Positions 27,110 to 35,885 of a stretch of 64,000 nt of DNA are shown in pieces. This stretch comes from Myxococcus dinghuensis (GTDB lineage: Bacteria; Myxococcota; Myxococcia; Myxococcales; Myxococcaceae). The stretch spans positions 57,321 to 121,320 of the forward strand of contig NZ_JAKCFB010000029.1 in the NCBI RefSeq assembly GCF_024198235.1, written 5' to 3'. Position numbers and translations under genes: made by a program. Within the stretch, counting starts at the first letter, position 1; every line of letters starts with the position of its first letter. The notes below the pieces were generated by a model. That model was not told where the DNA came from. It was given only the letters and a program-made list of their open reading frames with translations, and searched no databases.

Positions 27110-28554
27110 GACCACTCGCCCTCGCCGGCATGGCCCTGCTCGCCAGCGGCTGCGCCACCATCCAGAAGGAACGCGGCCACGCGGAGGTCGCCGCGCTCGT
27201 CGAGGAGCGCATCGGCCGCAAGACGCGCTGGAACCAGGGCACGCCCGAGGACGCGGAGGTCTCCCGCCACCTCGACACGCTGCTCGCGGACGACCTCTCC
27301 TCCGACCACGCGGTGGAGGTGGCCCTGCTCAACAACCCCGCGCTCCAGGCCACCTACGAGGACCTGGGCGTGTCCCAGGCCGACATGGTCCAGGCCGGCC
27401 TGCTCACCAACCCCACCCTCAGCGGCAGCATCGGCTTCCCCATCTCCAACGAGGGCGTCAGCGAGACGGAGTTCTCCCTGGTGCAGGAGTTCGTGGACCT
27501 CTTCACCCTGCCCCTGCGCAAGCGCGTGGCGAAGGAGCAGTTCATCGCCGACACGCTGCGCGTCGCGCACGAGGCCCTCGCCACCGCCGCCGAGGTGCGC
27601 AAGACGTACAGCCAGGTCCAGGCCCGCCAGCAGCTCGTCGAGCTGCGCCGCATGGTCCTCGTGGCCGCCGACTCCGCCGCCGAGCTGGCCACGCTCCAGT
27701 TCGGCGCGGGCAACATCACCGAGCTGGAGCTCGCCAACGAGCGCGCCGCCGCAGAGGAGGCCCGGCTCGACCTGGCCCAGGAGGAGCTGGCGCTCGTCGA
27801 GGACCGCGAACACCTCACCCGGCTGCTCGGACTGTGGGGACCACGCACGCAGTGGTCCATCACCCAGAAGCTCCCCGCGCCGCCCGACGAGGAGGTCCCG
27901 CTGGAGCACCTGGAGTCGCTCGCCATCCGCCAGCGGCTCGACATCGACGCGGCCCGCAAGCAGGTGGAGCTGCTGTGGAACGCGCTCGAGCTGAGCCGCA
28001 GCACGCGCTTCTTCGGCCGGGTCGAGGTGGGCGTCCACACGCACCGCGACGCCAACGGCCCCCGCCTGTTCGGCCCCACGCTGTCGCTCGACCTGCCCAT
28101 CTTCGACCAGCGGCAGGCCGTCATCGCAAAGCTGGAGGCCCAGCATCGCCAGGGCGAGCGCCGCCTCACCGAGCTGTCCGTCAATGCCCGCTCGGAGGTA
28201 CGCGCCGCGCGCGCGCGCCTGCTCACGCTCCGCGGCGTCGCCGAGCGCTACCGCCACGTCGTCCTCCCCCTGCGCGAGAAGGTCCTCTCGCAGACGCAGC
28301 TCCAGTACAACGCCATGCAGTTGGGCCTCTACGTGCTGCTCGAGGCGAAGCGCTCGCAGGTGACGGCGTGGCGCGCGTACATCGAAGCCGTCCGCGACTA
28401 CTGGATGGCGCGCGCCGACCTGGAGCGGCTCGTCGGCGGCCGGCTCCCCTCCACCTCCGCCGAGACCGACACGGCTCCCGCCCTCCCCGCGGCCCCCGCG
28501 CCCACCACCGACCACGCGTCTCATCCCGGGCACGGCCCAGGAGTCTCCCCATGA
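27106..28554 (+). CDS. TolC-family outer membrane lipoprotein of copper operon
   Basis: 482 aa from a GTG that overlaps the preceding TGA by four bases. Lipoprotein signal ends LLASGC (Cys 16). The mature part has the outer membrane efflux protein pattern: HAVEVALLNNPALQATYEDLG, a long helical hairpin, FGAGNITELELANERA at the first repeat junction, and SQTQLQYNAMQLGLYVLLEAK at the second. The C-terminal 40 residues are Pro/Ala-rich with several His. No inner-membrane pump or adaptor is linked, so it either borrows an RND pump elsewhere (the 18-24 kb system is a candidate) or works with the multicopper oxidase as in CopB/PcoB-type systems. Its stop overlaps the oxidase ATG. Confidence 0.9.
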   Translation: MRPLALAGMALLASGCATIQKERGHAEVAALVEERIGRKTRWNQGTPEDAEVSRHLDTLLADDLSSDHAVEVALLNNPALQATYEDLGVSQADMVQAGLLTNPTLSGSIGFPISNEGVSETEFSLVQEFVDLFTLPLRKRVAKEQFIADTLRVAHEALATAAEVRKTYSQVQARQQLVELRRMVLVAADSAAELATLQFGAGNITELELANERAAAEEARLDLAQEELALVEDREHLTRLLGLWGPRTQWSITQKLPAPPDEEVPLEHLESLAIRQRLDIDAARKQVELLWNALELSRSTRFFGRVEVGVHTHRDANGPRLFGPTLSLDLPIFDQRQAVIAKLEAQHRQGERRLTELSVNARSEVRAARARLLTLRGVAERYRHVVLPLREKVLSQTQLQYNAMQLGLYVLLEAKRSQVTAWRAYIEAVRDYWMARADLERLVGGRLPSTSAETDTAPALPAAPAPTTDHASHPGHGPGVSP

Positions 28555-30011
28555 GCCACCCCACCCATGACCCCGACACCCGGACGACCGAAGCACAGGA
28601 GCCCTCGACCGCTGCGGAGCACTCCGGCGCGATGAGCCGTCGCAGCATGCTCGCCACCGCGGGCGCCACGCTCGCGGGCGGTGCGTTGCTGCTGCGCGGC
28701 GGGGCCGCCCAGGCACAGCCCCAGCCGACGACGACACCTCGGCCGGTCGCCAGGAGCACCACGCGCAAGGACTGGCTCCCGCCCGGGATGCCGGGTCGCG
28801 ACTACCAGCCGGTCATCGTCCCCAACGGCGCGAAGATGCCGTGGAAGGTGGTCGACGGCGTGAAGGTGTTCCACATGGTCGCCGAGGAGGTGGAGCACGA
28901 GTTCGCTCCGGGCCTGAAGGCCACCTGCTGGGGCTACAACGGCCACGTGCACGGCCCCGCCATCGAGGTGGTGGAGGGCGACCGCGTCCGCTTCTACGTC
29001 ACCAACCGGCTGCCCGCGCCCACCACCGTCCACTGGCACGGGCTCATCCTGCCCAGCGGCATGGACGGCGTGGGCGGGCTCAACCAGAAGTCGATTCCGC
29101 CGGGGGAGACGTACCGCTACGAGTTCACCATCCGGCAGACCGGCACCGGCATGTACCACTCGCACCACGACGAGATGACGCAGATGGCGCTCGGCATGGT
29201 GGGGCTGTTCATCATGCACCCGCGCCGTCCGGTGGGCCCGCGCGTGGACCGCGACTTCGCGCTCATGCTGCACGAGTGGCGCATCGACCCGGGTGCGAAG
29301 CGTCCGGACCCGAACGAGATGACGGACTTCAACATCCTCACCTTCAACGCGAAGGCGTTCCCGGGCACCGAGCCGCTCGTGGTCCGCAAGGGGGACCGGG
29401 TGCGCATCCGCCTGGGCAACCTGAGCGCGATGGACCATCACCCCATCCACCTGCACGGCTTCCACTTCCGCGTGACCGAGACGGACGCGGGCCGCATCCC
29501 CGAGTCCGCGCAGCTCCCGGAGACCACCGTCCTCGTGCCCGTGGGTAGCACGCGCACGTTCGAGTTCGTCGCGGATGCCCCCGGCGACTGGGCCATGCAC
29601 TGCCACATGACCCACCACGTGATGAACCAGATGGGCCACGAGCTGCCCAACCTCATCGGCGTGAAGCCGGGCGACCTGGACGCGAAGGTCCGCACGCTCC
29701 TGCCCGGCTACATGACCATGGGCCAGGAGGGCATGGGCGACATGGGGGACATGGGCATGGCGATGCCCGACAACTCCATCCCCATGACGGGGGCGAACGG
29801 GAAGTACGGCTACATCACCATGGGCGGCATGTTCACCATCCTCAAGGTGCGCGACCGGCTCGACGGCGAGGGCGACCCGGGCTGGTACGAGCCGCCGCCG
29901 GGGACGCTCGCGATGGAGGCCAGTCCCGATGAGCTGCGCCAGGACGGCATCGACGTGAAGTCCCCGCCCCGAGGCGAGCCCGGCTCACCGATGAGCACCC
30001 GCCGAGGCTGA
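28551..30011 (+). CDS. Multicopper oxidase, copper-resistance type, Tat-exported
   Basis: 486 aa, ATG overlapping the upstream TGA (ATGA). Tat signal: MSRRSMLATAG then a hydrophobic stretch to AAQAQ. Copper ligand motifs: TVHWHGLI, GMYHSHHD, HHPIHLHGFHF and HCHMTHHVMNQM, the last matching H-C-H-x3-H-x4-M with Met as axial ligand of the type 1 site. A Met-rich insertion (GQEGMGDMGDMGMAMPDN) near the end suggests Cu(I) capture, as in CueO/CopA. It likely oxidises Cu(I) to the less toxic Cu(II) in the periplasm. Last gene of the operon; 169 bases without a gene follow. A laccase-type activity on phenols is also possible. Confidence 0.92.
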   Translation: MSHPTHDPDTRTTEAQEPSTAAEHSGAMSRRSMLATAGATLAGGALLLRGGAAQAQPQPTTTPRPVARSTTRKDWLPPGMPGRDYQPVIVPNGAKMPWKVVDGVKVFHMVAEEVEHEFAPGLKATCWGYNGHVHGPAIEVVEGDRVRFYVTNRLPAPTTVHWHGLILPSGMDGVGGLNQKSIPPGETYRYEFTIRQTGTGMYHSHHDEMTQMALGMVGLFIMHPRRPVGPRVDRDFALMLHEWRIDPGAKRPDPNEMTDFNILTFNAKAFPGTEPLVVRKGDRVRIRLGNLSAMDHHPIHLHGFHFRVTETDAGRIPESAQLPETTVLVPVGSTRTFEFVADAPGDWAMHCHMTHHVMNQMGHELPNLIGVKPGDLDAKVRTLLPGYMTMGQEGMGDMGDMGMAMPDNSIPMTGANGKYGYITMGGMFTILKVRDRLDGEGDPGWYEPPPGTLAMEASPDELRQDGIDVKSPPRGEPGSPMSTRRG

Positions 30012-30180
30012 GGCCCCTCATCGCGCCGGCTCCTCTCGACAGGGGGCCGGCCGCGAGGAGGCGGCGTCAACACACGCGCGTCATCACTTCAGTCGTCCGC
30101 AAGGCGTACGACACGGATGGACACGCGGCGCGGAGCACCCCTGCGCGTCGCGCCTGGGGACATCACCGTGAAGGCCCGGC

Positions 30181-31272
30181 TCAGGTGCGCATCTTCAACC
30201 GCGTCTCGTGCACGGCGTCGCCGACGGCGCCGGGCTTCTCCTTCTCGGCGGCGCGCAGCAGCCGCAGGATGCCGGGGCCGAGGACGTCGATCTCCGTGGA
30301 CGCGTACTGCTCCGTGCCGAAGCGACGGATGGTCTCCGTCTGCGTCCGGAGGATGCGCGCGTCCTGGCTGAAGATGTGGAGCGCCACGGGCATCGCGACC
30401 GGGAGCACCGCCCGCAGGAGCCAGCGCGGCAGCGGCAGCCGGAAGGTCACCACCGCGTAGACCATCGTGTCGAAGTCGGACACGGGGGTCATCACCGAGG
30501 TGACCAGGATGTGGCTCCCCTCGCCAATCCGATACTCCACCTGCGCGATGGACGGCATCAGGAAGCGGTCGAAGTGCTGCACCACGCCGCCGCCCGGAGC
30601 CAGCAGCCGGCCCACCACGCCGCTGGGACGCGGCTCACCGATGTACTCGGCCTCCACGCGGTCCGCGCTGCGGCGCACGACGACTTCGATCTCGTTGCGC
30701 TTCTCCTCCGTGCGGAACAGGCCTCCATGCAGATAGGCCGTGTGCGGCACGTCCAGCGTGTTCTCCAGCGTGGCGTGCAGCGTCCCGGGCGCGCGGAGGA
30801 CGCGACGCACCGTGGTGTACTCGCGCGCCTCGAGCAGCGGAAAGCGATAGGGCTCCGTCGTCGGCTCCACACCCGGCGTCGAGTAGACCCAGATGAAGCC
30901 ATCCTGCTCGCGCGTCGCATGGGATGTCGCGCAGCGGGACCGGGCGCCAGGCTCGCCGAGGAACCCTGGGATGGCCCGACACTGGCCCCCCGTGTCGAAG
31001 CGCCAGCCGTGGTAACCGCACTGCAACTGTCCCTCCTTCACGCGCCCCAGCGACAGCGGCACGTTGCGGTGAGGACAGCGGTCCACCAGCGCCCCGGGCT
31101 TGCCGCCCTCGCCCCGGAAGAGCACGAGCGGCGTGCCCTGGAGCGTGCGCGCCAGCGGCTTGCTCCCCAACTCGCTGGACGCGCAGAGGATGAACCAGGC
31201 GTTCGGCAGGTGGACGACGGAGACATGTCCAGAGGACGCCCCGGGGGTGCGCGCTTCCTCGCGGGAATTCAT
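30181..31272 (-). CDS. Rieske non-haem iron oxygenase, alpha subunit type
   Basis: 363 aa from the ATG at 31270-31272; no strong ribosome site is visible. Rieske cluster: CPHRNVPLSLG (C-x-H) and LQCGYHGW (C-x-x-H) at about residues 66-88. Mononuclear iron site: ENTLDVPHTAYLHGG, giving Asp and two His in the D-x2-H-x4-H layout. The remainder is the SRPBCC-type catalytic fold. Reductase and ferredoxin genes are absent nearby, so electrons come from a distant partner. The substrate is unknown: aromatic, sterol-like or secondary-metabolite tailoring are possible. It lies between the copper oxidase and the 48-bp repeat array, and no functional tie to copper is evident. Confidence 0.9.
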   Translation of the reverse strand: MNSREEARTPGASSGHVSVVHLPNAWFILCASSELGSKPLARTLQGTPLVLFRGEGGKPGALVDRCPHRNVPLSLGRVKEGQLQCGYHGWRFDTGGQCRAIPGFLGEPGARSRCATSHATREQDGFIWVYSTPGVEPTTEPYRFPLLEAREYTTVRRVLRAPGTLHATLENTLDVPHTAYLHGGLFRTEEKRNEIEVVVRRSADRVEAEYIGEPRPSGVVGRLLAPGGGVVQHFDRFLMPSIAQVEYRIGEGSHILVTSVMTPVSDFDTMVYAVVTFRLPLPRWLLRAVLPVAMPVALHIFSQDARILRTQTETIRRFGTEQYASTEIDVLGPGILRLLRAAEKEKPGAVGDAVHETRLKMRT

Positions 31273-31467
31273 GGAACACAGTCTAATGGCACCACTGCCC
31301 GGTGCACGTACTCCGCGATGCCCGGGCGCCTCCGGGGCAGGTGGCCACCACCGGCCCGACGTCCCCGGGACGCAAGGATTGCGCTCCGGCGAACATCCCC
31401 GTCCCTCCGTGAGCGGACGTGGCGGGTCGCCTCCCTCGACCACGCGCGATGCCGCGGCCGACTCCCC
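31273..31467. other. Gene-free spacer before the repeat array
   Basis: About 195 bases upstream of the Rieske start with no convincing gene. It must hold the Rieske promoter, but I cannot point to a specific -35/-10 pair. Confidence 0.3.
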
Positions 31468-31996
31468 GAAGCCGCGAGGACGCCCCGCTCACCGAGGCGT
31501 GAGGCGCCCCCCACCGAGATGCGAGGACACCCCGCCCACCGTGGAGTGAGGCGCCCCCACCGAGATGCGAGGACGACATCCCTGCCCACCGTGGAGCGGG
31601 GCGCCCCCACCGAGATGCGAGGACTCCCCGCGCACCGTGGAGTGAGGCGCCCCCGCGCCGAGATGCGAGGACTCCCCGCCCACCGAGGAGTGAGGCGCCC
31701 CCCTGCCGAGATGCGAGGACTCCCCGCCCACCGTGGAGTGAGGCGCCCCCCTGCCGAGATGCGAGGACTCCCCGCGCACCGTGGAGTGAGGCGCCCCCGC
31801 GCCGAGATGCGAGGACTCCCCGCCCACCGAGGAGTGAGGCGCCCCCCTGCCGAGATGCGAGGACTCCCCGCCCACCGAGGAGTGAGGCGCCCCCGCGCCG
31901 AGATGCGAGGACTCCCCGCGCACCGTGGAGTGAGGCGCCCCCCTGCCGAGATGCGAGGACGACGTCCCTGCTCACGAGGAGGCGGGCCTACTCACC
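31468..31996. repeat. 48-bp tandem repeat array (about 11 units)
   Basis: The anchor GAGATGCGAGGA recurs at 31516, 31562, 31612, 31660, 31708, 31756, 31804, 31852, 31900 and 31948; a degraded unit starts at 31468. Seven units from 31612 to 31947 have an exact 48-base period and differ at only a few positions. The unit starting at 31612 is identical to that at 31756, and 31660 to 31804, so a 144-base block has been duplicated. The units at 31562 and 31948 share an edge variant (GAGGACGAC at the same place), and spacings of 46 then 50 bases near the left end cancel out. The array fills most of the gap between the copper ATPase stop and the Rieske start. As 48 is divisible by three it is open in several frames, but I regard it as non-coding. 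Confidence 0.93.
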
Positions 31997-32063
31997 GATA
32001 CGGTCCCACCGGACCACCCCCGCGCGAGCCCCCCACTCGCGCACGGAGGCCCGAGCCCGCGCC

Positions 32064-34559
32064 CTACAGCTTCAGCCGCCGCAGGCGCAGCGCGTTCACG
32101 ATGACCGACACGGACGAGAGGCTCATCGCCGCGCTGGCGAAGATGGGGCTGAGCAGCAGGCCGAACACCGGATACAGCACGCCCGCCGCCACCGGAACGC
32201 CCAGCAGGTTGTAGACGAAGGCGAAGAAGAGGTTCTGCCGGATGTTGCGCAGCGTGCCCTCGCTCAACCGACGCGCCCGGACGATGCCCCGCAGGTCGCC
32301 CTTCACCAACGTGACGCCCGCGCTCTCCATCGCGATGTCCGTCCCCGTCCCCATGGCGATGCCCACGTCGGCCTGCGCGAGCGCCGGCGCGTCGTTCACC
32401 CCGTCACCCGCCATGGCCACCACGCGCCCCTCGACCTGGAGCCTGCGCACCGCGTCGCCCTTCGCGTCCGGGAGCACACCCGCGATGACCTCGGTGATTC
32501 CCAGCCGGCGCGCCACCGCCTCGGCCGTGGTGCGGCTGTCGCCCGTGAGCATCACCACCCGCAGCCCGTCCTGACGCAGCAGCGCCAGCGCCTCCGGCGT
32601 GGACGCCTTCACCGGGTCCTCCACGCCCAGCAGCCCCGCCAGACGCCCCTCCACCGCCACCAGCACCACCGTCTGCCCCTCGTGGCGCAGCGCCTCCGCC
32701 CGCTCGCCCAGCGCGGCGACGTCCACCCCGCGCGACTTCAACAGGGACACGTTGCCCAACGCGACCTCGACCTCGTCCACCCGCCCCACCACGCCCTGCC
32801 CCGTCACCGACTGGAAGTCCCGCACCGCCCCGAGCGTCGCGCCCCGGGCCTTCGCGCCCGCGACGATGGACTCCGCCAGCGGGTGCTCGCTGCCCCGCTC
32901 CAGGCTCGCGGCGAGCCGCAACAGCCGCGCCTCGTCGAACCCCTCCGCGGCGACCACCGACACCAGCCGCGGCTTGCCCTCGGTGAGGGTGCCCGTCTTG
33001 TCCACCACCAGCGTGTCCACCGCGGCCAACCGCTCCAGCGCGGCAGCGTCTCGGATGAGCACCCCCGCCTGCGCCCCACGCCCCGTGGCCACCATGATGG
33101 ACATGGGCGTGGCCAACCCCAACGCGCACGGGCAGGCGATGATGAGCACCGCCACCGCGTTCACCAGCGCGTGCACGCCCCGCGGCTCCGGTCCCCACAA
33201 CCCCCACACCACCGCCGTCACCAGCGCCACCGCGATGACCGCCGGCACGAAGATGCCCGCCACCTTGTCCGCCAGCCGCTGGATCGGCGCGCGCGTGCGC
33301 TGCGCCTCGCTCACCCGCTGGACGATGCGCGCGAGCAGCGTGTCCCGCCCCACGCGCTCGGCCCGCATCACCAGCGAGCCCGTCCCGTTCACCGTGCCGC
33401 CCGTCACCTTCTCGCCGCGCGCCTTCTCCACCGGCACCGGCTCGCCCGTCACCATGGACTCGTCCACCGCGCTCGTGCCTTCCAGCACCTCCCCATCCAC
33501 GGGCACCTTCTCGCCCGGGCGCACGCGCAGGCGATCTCCCGGATGGACGTGCGCCAACGGCACGTCCTCCTCGTGTCCGTCCTCGCGGACGCGGCGCGCC
33601 ACCGGCGGCGCCAGGCTCAGGAGCGACCGCAGCGCCCCCGACGTCGCGTGCCGCGCCCGCAGCTCCAGCACCTGCCCCAGCGCGACCAGCGTCACGATGA
33701 CGGCGGCGGCCTCGAAGTACAGCGGCGCCGAGCCACCGTGCCCCGTGCGCAGCCCCTCCGGCAGCACGTGCGGGAAGAGCGTGGCGGCGACGCTGAAGGC
33801 ATACGCCGCCCCCGTCCCCAGCGCGATGAGGGTGAACATGTTGAGGTGACGGTTGCGGACCGACGCCCAGCCGCGCTGGAAGAAGGGCCACCCCGCCCAC
33901 AGCACCACGGGCGTGGCCAGCACGAGCTGCACCCAGGCCAGCACCGACGCGGACACCGCGTGCTGCACCGGCTGCCCGGGAATCATGTCCGACATGGCCA
34001 GGAGCAACAGGGGCACCGTGAAGACGAGCCCCACGCGGAAGCGCAGCCACATCGACTTCAGCTCGGGGTCCGGCACGTCCTCGGGCAGCACGGTGCGCGG
34101 CTCCAGCGCCATGCCGCAGAGGGGGCACGCCCCCGGGCCGTCGCGCACCACCTCCGGGTGCATGGGGCACACGTACTCGACGCGCGTCTCCGGGAGGGAG
34201 GGCGTCTCCGGCTCCAGCGCCATGCCGCACTTCGGGCAGGCCCCTGGCTCCGCCTGACGCACCTCCGGATCCATGGGGCAGACGTACATCGTGCCCGGCG
34301 CCGCGGGTGGGGCCGCCTCCTTCGCCTTCTCCTCGGCTGGAGCCAGGTAGCGCTCCGGGTCGGCGCGGAAGCGCTCCCGGCACTTCGGGTTGCAGAAGAA
34401 GTACACGCGCCCCGCGTGCTCCAGGCTGCCCCCCTTGGGGGCGCTCGGGTCGACCTTCATCCCGCAGACGGGGTCGATGGCGGGCGCCTCCCTGCTCGGA
34501 GTGGGAGGCGGCGTGGAGGAGGAGTGGGAGTGGGGGCTCGGGTGGATGTGGCGGGTCAT
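32064..34559 (-). CDS. copA: Copper-translocating P1B-type ATPase
   Basis: 831 aa from the ATG at 34557-34559 (AAGGAG about 12 bases upstream). Instead of a classical ferredoxin-like HMA domain the N-terminus carries a His-rich start, a YHS domain (DPVCGMKVDPSAP ... FFCNPKCRERF, about 30-75) and two HMBD units (CPMDPEVRQAEPGACPKCGM and CPMHPEVVRDGPGACPLCGM, about 95-175). Then come eight membrane helices with the ion motif ACPCALGLATP, phosphorylation site DKTGTLTEGKP, phosphatase loop VTGEPVPVEK, and hinge GDGVNDAPAL. CPC indicates Cu(I)/Ag(I). It exports copper from the cytoplasm. The nearby CorE-like sigma factor is its most likely regulator. Confidence 0.95.
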   Translation of the reverse strand: MTRHIHPSPHSHSSSTPPPTPSREAPAIDPVCGMKVDPSAPKGGSLEHAGRVYFFCNPKCRERFRADPERYLAPAEEKAKEAAPPAAPGTMYVCPMDPEVRQAEPGACPKCGMALEPETPSLPETRVEYVCPMHPEVVRDGPGACPLCGMALEPRTVLPEDVPDPELKSMWLRFRVGLVFTVPLLLLAMSDMIPGQPVQHAVSASVLAWVQLVLATPVVLWAGWPFFQRGWASVRNRHLNMFTLIALGTGAAYAFSVAATLFPHVLPEGLRTGHGGSAPLYFEAAAVIVTLVALGQVLELRARHATSGALRSLLSLAPPVARRVREDGHEEDVPLAHVHPGDRLRVRPGEKVPVDGEVLEGTSAVDESMVTGEPVPVEKARGEKVTGGTVNGTGSLVMRAERVGRDTLLARIVQRVSEAQRTRAPIQRLADKVAGIFVPAVIAVALVTAVVWGLWGPEPRGVHALVNAVAVLIIACPCALGLATPMSIMVATGRGAQAGVLIRDAAALERLAAVDTLVVDKTGTLTEGKPRLVSVVAAEGFDEARLLRLAASLERGSEHPLAESIVAGAKARGATLGAVRDFQSVTGQGVVGRVDEVEVALGNVSLLKSRGVDVAALGERAEALRHEGQTVVLVAVEGRLAGLLGVEDPVKASTPEALALLRQDGLRVVMLTGDSRTTAEAVARRLGITEVIAGVLPDAKGDAVRRLQVEGRVVAMAGDGVNDAPALAQADVGIAMGTGTDIAMESAGVTLVKGDLRGIVRARRLSEGTLRNIRQNLFFAFVYNLLGVPVAAGVLYPVFGLLLSPIFASAAMSLSSVSVIVNALRLRRLKL

Positions 34560-34618
34560 GAGGCTTCGCGGCTCCTTTCCCCCGGGCCAACGAGGCACCC
34601 GGAAAACTCTTACAGGGG

Positions 34619-34632
34619 CTCTTCCCGAAGAG
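34619..34632. promoter_or_regulatory. Small palindrome upstream of copA
   Basis: CTCTTC-CC-GAAGAG, six-base perfect arms with a two-base centre, 60 bases before the copA start. It may be an operator for copA or part of a terminator for the GIY-YIG gene ending at 34699; the sequence does not decide. Confidence 0.3.
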
Positions 34633-34698
34633 TGGGGGCCCCGGGACGCCACCGCCCGGGCCCCGGCCGCGAGGCCCGCCGCCACGCCTCCAGGCGGC

Positions 34699-35682
34699 CT
34701 ACTTCGGCCGCTCGTTGTAGCCCGCGTCCCCATAGGGCTGGAGCCGGTCCAGCCACAGCGCCTCCAGCACCTGGAGCTCCGCCTTGAGGTCCACGCCCGG
34801 CTCCTCGGGCGGCTCCAGCACGTCCAGCACGTCGAACGAGAACTGGTCCGCGCCGTGGCGCCGCCAGTCCTCCAGCAACGCGGGGATGCGGGGCATGCCC
34901 GTCTCCAGCTCGAAGCGGATGCGGTTGAGCATGCCCGGCAGGTTGAGGCTGGCGCCGACCAGCACCTTCCCGTTGGCGCGGTTGCGCACGGCGTACACGC
35001 CCATGGGCGGGGGCTTCTCCTTGTAGCCACGCTTGAGCTCCGAGCGCCGGGAGCGGCCGCCGGAGGAGGACGAAGGGTCGGTCGAGGACATGGGTGACTT
35101 CCTGGTGAGGGGAGATGAAGGGGGTGCGTCGTCGGGCATGGAGCGCCGCAGCCGCTGCTCGAGGCGCGCGTGCGCCTCCACGTCGAGCGGCGCCAGCCAG
35201 TCGGGGCCCGCGAGCGCCCAGTCCGCGTCGGCCGGGTCCAACCCCAGCGCCGCGAGGAGCCCTCGCTCGCAGACGAAGAACTGCTCGCGGAACGGGAAGA
35301 GGTAGCCCCCTTCCGCCCGCAGCGAGGCGACGGCCTCCGCGTACGTGGTGAACCAGCGGTTGAGGGAGTTGCCACCCGCGCGGGAGAGCAGCCGCTCGAA
35401 GTCGACGGGCGACGACTCCCGCGCGCGCTTCAGCTCACCCCAGGAGGCATGCCCCTGCTCGCGCGCGATGACGGCGAGCACGTGCTTGCGCTGCACCGAG
35501 TCGCGGCGCGCGAGCACCTCGCCCAGGGGCAGTCCCGCGAAGACGGGCAGCGCGCGCAGCCGCTCCGCCGCCCGCGCCGCGCGCGTGGCGTCCGGCGAAC
35601 CCAGCTCCTTCAGGAGCCGCGATGCCCGGACCTTGCACTCCTGGAGGGAGCTGGCTTCGGAGGTGTGCGAGACGGTTCCCAT
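34699..35682 (-). CDS. Two-part protein: N-terminal helical region fused to GIY-YIG nuclease-like domain
   Basis: 327 aa, start ATG with AAGGG upstream. Residues 1-170 are helical and unrecognised (phrases ECKVRASRLLKELGS, RKHVLAVIAREQGHASWGELKRA). Residues 198-327 resemble a myxobacterial GIY-YIG protein: KPPPMGVYAVRNRANGKVLVG, LNRIRFELETGMP, and the closing EALWLDRLQPYGDAGYNE. The GIY and YIG triplets read GVY and LVG, and the C-terminal Glu is present. At residue 198 an internal ATG (35089-35091) has AGGAAG six bases upstream, so the second half could also be made alone. It lies between copA and the sigma gene without obvious link to metal. Confidence 0.8.
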   Translation of the reverse strand: MGTVSHTSEASSLQECKVRASRLLKELGSPDATRAARAAERLRALPVFAGLPLGEVLARRDSVQRKHVLAVIAREQGHASWGELKRARESSPVDFERLLSRAGGNSLNRWFTTYAEAVASLRAEGGYLFPFREQFFVCERGLLAALGLDPADADWALAGPDWLAPLDVEAHARLEQRLRRSMPDDAPPSSPLTRKSPMSSTDPSSSSGGRSRRSELKRGYKEKPPPMGVYAVRNRANGKVLVGASLNLPGMLNRIRFELETGMPRIPALLEDWRRHGADQFSFDVLDVLEPPEEPGVDLKAELQVLEALWLDRLQPYGDAGYNERPK

Positions 35683-35885
35683 GAAAAGCCCTTCGTCGGC
35701 GGCCCCACCCGTGTCGCGGGCCGTGGAAGGAACTCATCGGAAACTGTCGGACCGCTGGGTGAAGCGAGGGTGACGTCGTCTTTTCGGGCAGGCGCCCCTC
35801 GGCACCTGCCGGGGAGATAGCGGCGGCACCCGGGGCGCGGCAAGCGCTTTCTGTCCACCCGCCGGGCGCCCCGTCGCCCGCCCGC

